A stretch of DNA of 64,000 nt from Nocardioides exalbidus (GTDB lineage: Bacteria > Actinomycetota > Actinomycetes > Propionibacteriales > Nocardioidaceae), in contig NZ_FNRT01000002.1 in NCBI RefSeq assembly GCF_900105585.1, forward strand, positions 372,001 to 436,000, given 5' to 3'. Shown here piece by piece: positions 33,874 to 42,300 of the stretch. Position 1 is the stretch's first letter, and every line of letters starts with the position of its first letter. Under the pieces are notes generated by a model. It saw nothing but the letters and a program-made list of their open reading frames with translations. It searched no databases and was not told the origin of the DNA. The position numbers and the translations under genes are program-made.

Positions 33874-34929
33874 TCACATCGCGTAGACAGTGACCTCGTT
33901 GGCCTTGACGGTGAAGTGGACGCGGGAGCCCGGCGCCAGGTCGAGCTCCGCCGCCGCCTGCGGGGTGATGTCGGCGTCGAGGTCGTCGGCACGTGCCCTG
34001 ATCTGCCCGCTGTGCGGCTCGAGGTGGCTGATCGTCACCTCGAGCGCGTTGCGCGGGCTGCCGACCGGGCGGTCGAGGTAGACCCCCACGGCGCGCGGCG
34101 GGAAGACCGCCACCGCCTGCTCACCCTCTCGTGGTGCCGGGCCGACGACGCGCCCCTCGATCCTGTGCCCCTCCGCGGTGTGGACGCCATCGCTCCGCCA
34201 GGTGCCGACCAGCATGTTGAGGCCGGCGAGCTGCGCCGTGAAGGCACTGCGCGGCCTGGCGAGGACCTCGGCCGAGGGACCGCTCTCGACGACCTCTCCC
34301 TCGTCGATCACCACGACCCGGTCGGACAGGAGCAGCGCGTCCAGCGCGTCGTGGGTGACCAGCACGACCGTGCGGTCCGCCAGGACGCGGCGCAGCGTCT
34401 GGCGCAGTGCCGGCGTGACCGCCACGTCCAGGGCGGCCATGGGCTCGTCGAGGAGGAGGAGTCGCGGCTCGGACGCCAGTGCGCGAGCGACCGCGGCGCG
34501 CTGGGCCTGTCCCCCGGAGAGCTGGCGCGGTCTGCGGTCGGCCAGCTCGGCGATGCCGACCTCATCCAGCCATCGCATCGCCGCGTCGCGGCTCGCGGCG
34601 CGGGACCGGCCGCGGCTCCGGGGCCCGAAGGCGACGTTGTCGAGGACGCTGAGGTGCGGGAACAGCAGCGGCTCCTGGGCGAGGAGCGAGACGTGGCGGT
34701 CGTGCGGGGGTACGTCGACGTCCCGCTGCCGGTGCCCACGCACCGTCAGCGGGCGGCCGTCGAGCGTGACCCGCCCGCGGTCGGGACGCAGGAGCCCCGC
34801 GGCGACCGCGAGAACGGTCGACTTTCCCGCCCCGTTCGGGCCCAGCAGGGCCACCGTCTCGCCGTCGCCGACCTCGAAGGCGATGTCGACGGAGCGCTCG
34901 GTCACGACGGCGTCGAGCTGCAGGCTCAC
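33874..34929 (-). CDS. modC: Molybdate ABC transporter ATP-binding protein
   Basis: This 351-residue ATPase powers molybdate import. The Walker A is GPNGAGKST, the signature LSGGQAQR, the Walker B LLLLDEP and the switch His is in VTHDALDAL. The C-terminal region of about 120 residues has a Mop/TOBE-like domain ([21 protein letters not shown]). The GTG overlaps the modB stop. It is the last gene of the operon and ends about 20 bases from the start of the ankyrin gene. Confidence 0.9.
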   Translation of the reverse strand: MSLQLDAVVTERSVDIAFEVGDGETVALLGPNGAGKSTVLAVAAGLLRPDRGRVTLDGRPLTVRGHRQRDVDVPPHDRHVSLLAQEPLLFPHLSVLDNVAFGPRSRGRSRAASRDAAMRWLDEVGIAELADRRPRQLSGGQAQRAAVARALASEPRLLLLDEPMAALDVAVTPALRQTLRRVLADRTVVLVTHDALDALLLSDRVVVIDEGEVVESGPSAEVLARPRSAFTAQLAGLNMLVGTWRSDGVHTAEGHRIEGRVVGPAPREGEQAVAVFPPRAVGVYLDRPVGSPRNALEVTISHLEPHSGQIRARADDLDADITPQAAAELDLAPGSRVHFTVKANEVTVYAM

Positions 34930-35717
34930 AGCGCGTCACTCCCCCGGCGGGCGAACCCGATGACGAGGACCGCGACGACGACGAGCACGAGCGAGAGGGC
35001 GACCGCGGCCTGGGCGTCGGTCTCCCGGCGCAGGTAGATCTCCAGCGGCATCGTCCGGGTGACGCCCTGCAGGCTCCCGGCGAAGGTGATGGTGGCGCCG
35101 AACTCGCCCAGCGACCGGGCGAAGGCCAGGACGGATCCGGACGCCAGGCCCGGCAGGACGAGCGGCAGGGTGATCCGCCGGAGCACGGTGGTCGGACGTG
35201 CGCCGAGGGAGGACGCCACCACCTCGTACCTCTGCCCGGCCGTGCGCAGCGCCCCCTCGAGGCTCACCACGAGGAACGGGAGCGCGACGAAGGTCTGGGC
35301 CAGCACCACCGCGGTGGTCGAGAAGGCGACCTGGACCCCCAGCACCTCGAACGTCTCACCCAGGAGCCCGCGACGGCCGAACGTGTAGAGCAGTGCGATG
35401 CCACCGACGACTGGCGGCAGCACCAGCGGGAGCAGGACGAGGGAGCGGAGGACCCCCTGGCCGCGGAACTCGGTGCGGGCCAGCACCAACGCCATCGGGA
35501 CACCGAGGAGGATGCAGAGCAGGGTGCTGGTGGCCGACGTCCGCAGGCTCAGCAGCAGCGCCTCCCGCGACGCCTCCGAGGTGATCAGCTCGAAGAACCT
35601 GCTCCAGGGCGTGCGCAGCACGATGGCCAGCAGCGGGAGCAGCACGAAGCACGTGCCCACCAGCGCAGGCACGAAGATCCAGGCCGGTACGGCGGCCCGG
35701 TTGCGGGAGCCGGCCAC
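34926..35717 (-). CDS. modB: Molybdate ABC transporter permease
   Basis: This 263-residue protein has about six membrane helices and the ModB/CysW-type binding-protein-dependent loop ([22 protein letters not shown]) that contacts the ATPase. [16 protein letters not shown] is typical for ModB. The GTG start lies 1 base after the modA stop, and the stop overlaps modC, so the operon is tightly coupled. Confidence 0.93.
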   Translation of the reverse strand: MAGSRNRAAVPAWIFVPALVGTCFVLLPLLAIVLRTPWSRFFELITSEASREALLLSLRTSATSTLLCILLGVPMALVLARTEFRGQGVLRSLVLLPLVLPPVVGGIALLYTFGRRGLLGETFEVLGVQVAFSTTAVVLAQTFVALPFLVVSLEGALRTAGQRYEVVASSLGARPTTVLRRITLPLVLPGLASGSVLAFARSLGEFGATITFAGSLQGVTRTMPLEIYLRRETDAQAAVALSLVLVVVAVLVIGFARRGSDAL

Positions 35718-35718
35718 G

Positions 35719-36501
35719 TCAGGGAGCCGGCGCGAACCCGGCGTCCCGGAGGACCGACTGCCCGGTCTGGCCGACGACCAGGTCGACGAACTCCTGGGCG
35801 AGGTCGGCGTTCTCGCTGTCGGCGATCGTCGCGATCGGGTAGGAGTTCACGGCCGCCGAGGACTCGGGGAACTCGATGCCCTCCACGTCGTCGCCCGCGA
35901 CGATGACGTCGGTGACGTAGACCAGCCCGGCGTCGGCCTCACCCGTGGTGACCTTGGCGAGCACGTCGGTCACCGACTGCTCCTCGCTCACGGGCGAGAG
36001 CTGCACCCCGGCCGAGTCCGCCACCGTCTGGGTGGCGGCCCCGCACGGCACCTCGGGGGCGCAGATGACGAGGTTGAGGCCCTTCTCCGACAGGTCCTGG
36101 AACGATTCGATGCCCGCCGGGTTGCCCGGGGGGACGGCGATCTCGAGGGTGTTCGAGGCGAACACCACGGGCTCGGACCCCTGGAGGTCGTCGGCCGTCA
36201 GCTTGTCCATGTTGGCCTGGTCCGCGGACGCGAAGACGTCGGCGGGCGCGCCCTCCTGGATCTGGGCGACCAGGTCGGAGGAGCCCTGGAAGTTGAACTC
36301 CACCGTGACCCCGTCGTGGGTCGACTCGAAGTCGTCCGCGATGTCCTCGAAGGTCGAGGTCAGGGAGGCCGCGGCATAGACGACCAAGGTGGTCCCGCCA
36401 CCGTCCGCGGCCTCCCCCGCCGGGTCGTCCGAGCCGCACGCAGCCAGCGTCGTCGCCAGCAGCAGCGAGGTGGCGAGGGCGAGGGGGGTGGAGCGCTTCA
36501 T
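35719..36501 (-). CDS. modA: Molybdate-binding lipoprotein
   Basis: This 260-residue periplasmic-type binding protein is anchored by a lipobox (LAAC, Cys22). The ModA hallmarks are [15 protein letters not shown] near the N-terminus, [12 protein letters not shown], and [13 protein letters not shown] near residue 200, which line the molybdate or tungstate pocket. The ATG overlaps the stop of the upstream HTH-Mop gene. Confidence 0.93.
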   Translation of the reverse strand: MKRSTPLALATSLLLATTLAACGSDDPAGEAADGGGTTLVVYAAASLTSTFEDIADDFESTHDGVTVEFNFQGSSDLVAQIQEGAPADVFASADQANMDKLTADDLQGSEPVVFASNTLEIAVPPGNPAGIESFQDLSEKGLNLVICAPEVPCGAATQTVADSAGVQLSPVSEEQSVTDVLAKVTTGEADAGLVYVTDVIVAGDDVEGIEFPESSAAVNSYPIATIADSENADLAQEFVDLVVGQTGQSVLRDAGFAPAP

Positions 36502-36902
36502 GATTCTCCTTGGGGGGCTTCGACGACCACGGTGGTCGACTTGATGACCGCCACTGCCACGGATCCGAGCTCGAGCCCGAGGTCGCGCACGGCCTCGCTG
36601 CTCATCAGCGACACGACGCGGAAGGGTCCACACTGCAGCTCGACCTGCGCCATCACCTTGTCGACCTGGATGTCGGTCACCAGGCCGACGAACCGGTTGC
36701 GCGCCGAGCTCACCGGCCCGTCCGGGTGCGCCGGGAGCGAGGCGTGCTGGCGGGCGACCTGGGCCACCTCGAAGCCGTCCACCACCTTGCGACCGGACTC
36801 GTCGTCGGTGGCGGTCAGGAGTCCCCGGTCGATCCACCGGCGGACGGTGTCGTCGCTCACCCCGAGGTAGGCGGCTGCATCTCGAATCCTCATCTGCGGC
36901 AT
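36498..36902 (-). CDS. HTH-Mop (ModE-like) molybdate-responsive regulator
   Basis: This 134-residue protein joins an excisionase/MerR-type helix-turn-helix (MRIRDAAAYLGVSDDTVRRW, residues 4-23) to a single Mop/TOBE domain (about 65-128, starting SARNRFVGLVTDI). It binds molybdate as an oligomer, judged from the fold. It is the first gene of the mod operon and overlaps modA by 4 bases. It is the likely local regulator, replacing the larger ModE of Proteobacteria. Confidence 0.87.
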   Translation of the reverse strand: MPQMRIRDAAAYLGVSDDTVRRWIDRGLLTATDDESGRKVVDGFEVAQVARQHASLPAHPDGPVSSARNRFVGLVTDIQVDKVMAQVELQCGPFRVVSLMSSEAVRDLGLELGSVAVAVIKSTTVVVEAPQGES

Positions 36903-36966
36903 GGTCAGCCGAGCGTAGTCGCTGATCTACGACTGGAGAAGCCCGAGAGGTCCGAATCTGCGCCTG
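36903..36966 (-). promoter_or_regulatory. mod operon promoter region with inverted repeat
   Basis: CGTAG (36914-36918) is inverted at CTACG (36927-36931) within an otherwise symmetric stretch (AGTCG...CGACT), 12 bases before the regulator's ATG. It is a candidate binding site for the HTH-Mop protein. No convincing promoter hexamers were seen. Confidence 0.3.
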
Positions 36967-37932
36967 TCAGCGCTCCTCGATCGTCACCTTCTCCATGAAC
37001 AGGCGCTTCGCGAAGGACTCCCCGCCCATGCCGAGGCGGTCCATCGCGGTCATGGTGTCGATGACGTCCATGCCGGAGAGCACCCGGGCGAAGGCCGTCT
37101 GGACGCGGTTGGTCGCGAAGCCGGCCTCGAACTCCTTGCCGTAGGCGATGAAGAAGCCGCTGCCCGCCGTGTAGGGCTGGCCGAGCCCGGCCGTGGTCAC
37201 CGTGCCGACCGGGTAGCCCTTCCGCTCGGCGAGGTCGAGCTCGTCGGGCAGGCGGTAACCGGCGTCCCACCCGACCGTGTTGTCGCCGCTGCCGGCCTCC
37301 ACCGCCGCGATCGCCCCGTAGTCGCGGAAGACCTCGAGTCCGTCGTAGAAGCCCTGCCGGGCGAGGAAGACGAACGAGTTCACGGCCACGGGGGCGTCGT
37401 CCTCGAGCAGGTCGATGACGATCGGACCGCACGACGTCTGGATCCGCGCGACGTAGTCCACGCCCGGTTCGACCACCTGCGCGGGCCCACCGGGGAAGCG
37501 CGGCCGGGTGGCGCGCGCGTTGGCCGGCGCCCTCGCGCCGCAGGCCACCGGGCGGTCGTCACGCGGCGGCTTCAGCCCGCTGTCGACGGCGGTGCCGGGC
37601 TGGACGGTGAAGTCCTCGGCGACCACCTCGCCCGCTGCCATCGCCTCGTTGGCCGCGGCTGCCTGGGCCTCGCCGGCCGCCTCCTCCTCGAGCATCGAGG
37701 TGTCCTGCGCCTGGGGTTCCCCCGATCCCTGGTCCGCGGCCGGGTCCTGCTCGTCACCACCCCGGGTCAGGATCGCGACCAGCCCCACCACGACCACCGC
37801 GGCGACCACCGCGGACAGGACGCTGAGCAGGACGGTACGTCGACGGCGTACTGCTGCCTGCTGCTCCTGCGCGCGCTGGAGCGCCTCGCGCTCGACCTCC
37901 CGACGGGTCTTCCGCTGCTTGTTGCTGCTCAC
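36967..37932 (-). CDS. Membrane-anchored cyclophilin-like protein
   Basis: This 321-residue protein has a basic coiled cytoplasmic start (QRKTRREVEREALQRAQEQQ), one membrane helix (about 36-58), an acidic Ala/Glu/Gln linker and a C-terminal cyclophilin-like domain (about 155-321). FYDGLEVFRDYGAIAAVEAG stands where active peptidyl-prolyl isomerases have FHRVI...IQGGD, so the catalytic Gln appears lost. TAGSGFFIAYGKEFEAGFA is typical of the fold. It may bind rather than isomerise. It acts outside the membrane. Confidence 0.8.
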   Translation of the reverse strand: MSSNKQRKTRREVEREALQRAQEQQAAVRRRRTVLLSVLSAVVAAVVVVGLVAILTRGGDEQDPAADQGSGEPQAQDTSMLEEEAAGEAQAAAANEAMAAGEVVAEDFTVQPGTAVDSGLKPPRDDRPVACGARAPANARATRPRFPGGPAQVVEPGVDYVARIQTSCGPIVIDLLEDDAPVAVNSFVFLARQGFYDGLEVFRDYGAIAAVEAGSGDNTVGWDAGYRLPDELDLAERKGYPVGTVTTAGLGQPYTAGSGFFIAYGKEFEAGFATNRVQTAFARVLSGMDVIDTMTAMDRLGMGGESFAKRLFMEKVTIEER

Positions 37933-38029
37933 GTCCCACTCCTCGGCCGACGGCCGTGTCGCCCGGGGCGTGCGGCCTCACCGGATCGGGAGGGCCCCTC
38001 GGGCGGGAGCCTAACCGGCGTGCCCACCG

Positions 38030-38257
38030 TCAGGTGCGGAGGACGCGGGTCGTCGAGGCGGGGTGCTTGGCGAGCTGGGCCGGAGGTCGGACCGGACGCC
38101 GCTCGAAGTTGCCGCCGCAGTTGGGGCACACGCCGGCCAGGACGTCGCGCACGCAGTCGACGCAGAAGGTGCACTCGTAGGTGCAGATCCGCGCGTCCGG
38201 GGACTCCGGCGGCAGGTCCCGGTCGCACTGCTCGCAGGAGGGTCGCAGCTCCATCAC
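38030..38257 (-). CDS. DUF1272 zinc-cluster protein
   Basis: This 75-residue protein has the family pattern MELRPSCEQCDRDLPP, then CTYECTFCVDCV and CPNCGG, giving nine cysteines in pairs that should bind two zinc ions. The basic C-terminal tail follows. No function has been assigned to the family that I know of. The ATG just before ELRP gives a start that matches the family. Confidence 0.85.
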   Translation of the reverse strand: MMELRPSCEQCDRDLPPESPDARICTYECTFCVDCVRDVLAGVCPNCGGNFERRPVRPPAQLAKHPASTTRVLRT

Positions 38258-38355
38258 GCGGACATTGTGTCCCCCCGGCCTGTCGATCGCGGGGCGGCTC
38301 GTGCGTCACAGTGGTGGAGGGCCGCACCGGGCGGCCCGTGACGTCAGGAGCCTCC

Positions 38356-38697
38356 ATGACGAAGTACGCCATCTACTTCCACCAGCAGTGGGTCGGGGAC
38401 CACCCGATGGAGTGGTTCATGTCTCGCGTCGAGCCGTCCACGGCCGTCGTGGCCGAGATGGAGGCCGCCGGGGTGCTGGTGTTCGCGGGCGGGCTCGTCG
38501 AGGACATGACGCAGGCGTTCAGCGCCGACGGCACGAGCGGCGAGATGGTCGTGACCGACGGCCCCTACACGGAGACGACGGAACAGCTCGGCGGGATCAC
38601 GATCATCGAGGTCGAGACCCTCGAGGAGGCCAGGGAGTGGGCCGCGAAGGTCGCCGAGGGCTGCGGGTGGCCCCAGGAGGTCCGGGTCGTCAAGTAG
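38356..38697 (+). CDS. YCII-related protein
   Basis: This 113-residue protein has the YCII dimeric alpha-beta fold (DGPYTETTEQLGGITIIEV is the family's most conserved stretch). Such proteins are often small and are found near sigma factors in actinobacteria. None is visible here. The start has a well-placed AGGAG. Function unknown. Confidence 0.8.
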   Translation: MTKYAIYFHQQWVGDHPMEWFMSRVEPSTAVVAEMEAAGVLVFAGGLVEDMTQAFSADGTSGEMVVTDGPYTETTEQLGGITIIEVETLEEAREWAAKVAEGCGWPQEVRVVK

Positions 38698-38747
38698 GAC
38701 CTGCGAACCCGAGGCAACCCCTCCCGGCCCTGGTGCGTCTACCCGTC

Positions 38748-39308
38748 ATGAACACCACCAAGCGCACCACCATCCTGGGCGCCGCCGGACTGGCGGTCGC
38801 AGCCCTCACCCTGACCCAGCTCGCCCCGGCGAGCGCCGACGGCGCCGGGGCCTCCGACGCCAAGGACCTCAAGCACGGGGTCGACCTCCGCTCGGTCACC
38901 GTCGAGCACGGCACGAGGAACGTGGTCGTGACCACGACCCACACCGACCTGGTCGAGTCGTTCCGCAGCGGCTCGTCGGGCGCGGTCTTCCTCGACACCG
39001 ACCCGGACGACGCCGGCCCGGAGTACGTCTTCGTCGGCGGGTTCTTCGTCGGCACCGACTACAACCTGCTCACGACCGACGGGTTCGCGACGTCGGCGTG
39101 GGGCGACCCGGTCGAGGGGTCCTACAAGATGAAGGTGGACTACGAGAAGGAGACCGTGCGGTTCCGGATCTCCCGCGCCGCCCTCGGCGACCCCGACGAG
39201 GTCCGGGTGGCCGTCCGCGTGGCCGGCACGAAGCCCAACGGCAAGGACACGAAGGTGGACTGGCTCGGCGCCCCGCGCAGCTTCACCGACTGGGTCGCCT
39301 CGAGCTGA
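38748..39308 (+). CDS. Small secreted protein
   Basis: This 186-residue protein has a signal peptide (TTILGAAGLAVAALTL, cleavage near ASA at about 29-31). A mature domain of about 150 residues with alternating Val/Thr-rich beta strands follows (SVTVEHGTRNVVVTTTHTDL), plus FLDTDPDDAGPEYVF. There is no cysteine or membrane anchor. I do not recognise a family, although the beta-rich pattern resembles other actinobacterial secreted proteins. It is followed by a 21-bp hairpin. Confidence 0.65.
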   Translation: MNTTKRTTILGAAGLAVAALTLTQLAPASADGAGASDAKDLKHGVDLRSVTVEHGTRNVVVTTTHTDLVESFRSGSSGAVFLDTDPDDAGPEYVFVGGFFVGTDYNLLTTDGFATSAWGDPVEGSYKMKVDYEKETVRFRISRAALGDPDEVRVAVRVAGTKPNGKDTKVDWLGAPRSFTDWVASS

Positions 39309-39323
39309 CGGTCCGGGCTCAAG

Positions 39324-39369
39324 GACGTGTGGCGGTCCGGCGGTCCTGACCGCCGCACCGCCACACGTC
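39324..39369. terminator. Strong convergent hairpin
   Basis: Thirteen perfect base pairs (39324-39336 with 39357-39369), one mismatch and seven more (39338-39344 with 39349-39355) close on a 4-base loop CCTG. The hairpin sits between two convergent stops and should end transcription from both sides. Confidence 0.7.
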
Positions 39370-39378
39370 TCGCGTGAT

Positions 39379-42300
39379 TCAGGGACCGAGCAGGCGACGC
39401 TCGGCCCGCGACGGGCGCAGCACCCGGTCGCCCTGCTTCTTCGAAGGGTCGACGACGTCGTCCTTGCCCCACGCGACGAACAGGTCCGCACCCTTCCCGC
39501 CGACCAGCGCGTCCGCGCCGGGGCCGCCGACGAGCACGTCGTCGCCCGCGCCGCCGACGAGCCGGTCGTCGCCGAACCCGCCGTAGAGGTGGTCGTCGCC
39601 GCCCTTGCCGAGCAGCACGTCGTCACCGTGGCGGGCGAGCATCACGTCGATGCCCCGGCTGCCGACGAGTCGCTCGTCGCCGTCACCGTCGACCACGAAC
39701 CGCAGCCTGACGGTCCGGGTCGCCGACCCGGCCGTCGCCGTGACGACGACGGTGCTCGCCCCGGTGGCCTCGGCCCGTCCGGCCAGGGTGAGCTGGCGGA
39801 CCGTGCCCGAGCCGGTGACGCTGATCGCCGAGGCCGGGAGGACCCTCTCGTTCGACGACGTCGCCGTGAAGGTGACGTCGCTGCCGACGACTTCTAGCGG
39901 GAGCGCGACACGGTTCGCCTCGCGGTTGCCGGGGCGCTGGAGCAGCCGGAGCGACGTGAGCCTGCCGGCAGGGCGCCACGCCGCCGTGCCGGAAGCGGCG
40001 GCGGAGGTGTTGCCGGCTGCGTCGGTGACGGCGCCTCCGCGGATCGCGAGGGTGACGTCGCCCGCTGCGGTCATGCCGGTGACCGTCGCCTGCCAGGTGG
40101 TGCCGGCGACCGGGGTGAGCGTGACGGCGCTCGACCGCGCGGACCCGGAGACCGACAGGTCGTCGCCGTCCAGCCCGGTGACGGCCTCGCCGGCGGTCAC
40201 CGTGAAGGTGACTGGTCCGGCCTCGGTGACCGACGACGGACCGCTGACCCGCAGCACCGGCGCGGTGCGGTCTACGCGGACGGCGTACGACGCCCCGAAG
40301 GCGAGGTTGCCGCCTGCCGAGGCCGCCGCCAGCTCGGGGACCGTCACGGAGACGTCGCCGTCAGCGGTCGCGGCCAGGACGAAAGTCCACGTGCGGGCGT
40401 CGACCTTCGTGAAGCCCGACAGCGTCGCACCGGCGACGCGGAGGTCGGACTCCTCGAAGCCCAGCACGGCCTTGCTGAAGGTCGCCGTGACCGGGATCGT
40501 CGAGGCCGTCGTGACGCCGGAGACCGGCGAGGTCAGCGCGAGCGTCGGGCGCGTCGAGTCGAACTCACGGGTGAGGGTGTTGCTCGCGGCCGACGGGATG
40601 CCGGCCTGGTCCTCGGTGGCGCCCGCGACCACGCGCAGGCCCACCGTGCCCTCGCTGGCCGGGACCAGGTCGGCGGTCCAGCGGTTGCCGCCGCCGACCA
40701 GGTTGGTGACCGTCGCATTGGTCGCCACGAGGTCGGCGGGGTCCAGGCCGGTCACGGTCTCGGACGCGGCGATCACGACCGGGACCGGCGAGGTGGTGAC
40801 GACCGCACCGGTCGGCGAGGAGACGGTCAGGACCGGGACGGTCGTGTCGTACGTCGTCGACACCGCACCGCTGGCGACGCTCGGGTTGCCAGCGGCGTCG
40901 GTCGCGGCGCCGGCACCCACGGACACGGTGACGTCACCGTCGGAGGACGGGGTGACCCGGAACGACCAGTCGGTGCCCGACCCGGTGACCTGCGAGGCGG
41001 ACCCGTTGGTCACCGCGACGAGGGCCGTGGAGAGCGAGAGGACCGGCTCGGAGAACGTCACGTCGACGTCGTACGCCGTCGTGGCCGTCGCAGGTGCCCG
41101 GAGCGAGGACACCGTCGGCGAGGTCGCGTCGTAGGTGACGGCGACCGTGTCCGACGCGGTGTTCGCGTTGCCCGCGTCGTCGGTCCAGGTGCCGGCGGGC
41201 AGCCGGACGGAGGCCGAGCCGTCGGTCGTCGGGGCGAGGACCACGTCGAAGACGCGGGGGCCGCCGGCCACGGAGGTCACGGTGCCGTTGGTGGTGTCGA
41301 AGTCGCCGGCACTGATGGTGGCGTCGTCGCTCAGGGTGAGGGTCAGCGTGATCGGAGCGTTGACCAGCGCTGGGCCGGTGTAGGCGAGGTCGGCCGTCGC
41401 CGTGGTGTCGTAGGTCCGCTCGAGCAGCGTGCCGGCCAGGGTCGCGTTGCCGGCCGCGTCGGCGGCCGCGCCGGCGGCCAGGCTGACGCCGAAGGTGCCC
41501 TCGTCCTCGGGCGTCAGGGTGACGGAGAAGGACGTGCCGCTGCCGGTCAGGTTGCTGGCCACCGCGTTGTCGGTCGTGAAGGCGCCGAGTCCGAGCCCCG
41601 AGACCGGCTCGGAGAAGGTCACGTCGACGGTGATGGCGTCGTTGACCGGGTCTCCCGCCGAGCTGCTCAGCACGACGCTCGGTGCGGTGCGGTCGCTGTC
41701 GACGGTCAGCGTCGTGCCGGCGAGGGACGCGTTGTCGGCGAGGTCCTGCGCGACACCGGCCGGGACGGCGACGCTGACCTGCCCGTCGCCGGTGGGGGCG
41801 ACGGAGAGGGTCCAGGTGTTGCCCGGGCCCGCGGTGAAGCCCGACGGCGTGCCGCGGGTGACCACCACGTCGGCGGCCGTGAAGCCGGTGACCGCCTCCG
41901 GCCAGGTGATCGTGACCGGGAAGGACGCCGCGTTGGTCGGGGACGAGGCGCTCGTCGTGATCTGTGGCGTCGGACCGGTGGTGTCGTACGTCCGGGACAC
42001 GGCGGAGCCCGCCGTGTTGGTGTTGCCGGCGCCGTCGACGGCGACGTCGGCGGGGACGGCGACCGACACCGGACCGTCGGCGGACGGAACCACGCTGACG
42101 GTGCGGGTCGCGCCCGTGCCCGACAGGCTCGCCGTGCCGTTGGTGACGGTCAGCTCGCCGGCCGTCAGGCCCGTCACCGGCTCGGTGAACGTCAGCGTGA
42201 AGACGATCGGGTTGTCGCCGGTCCGCTCGCCCGCGGCCGACGCGACCGTCACGTCCGGGCGGGTGGCGTCGTAGGTCGTGGTGCTGGTGGCGATCGCGTT

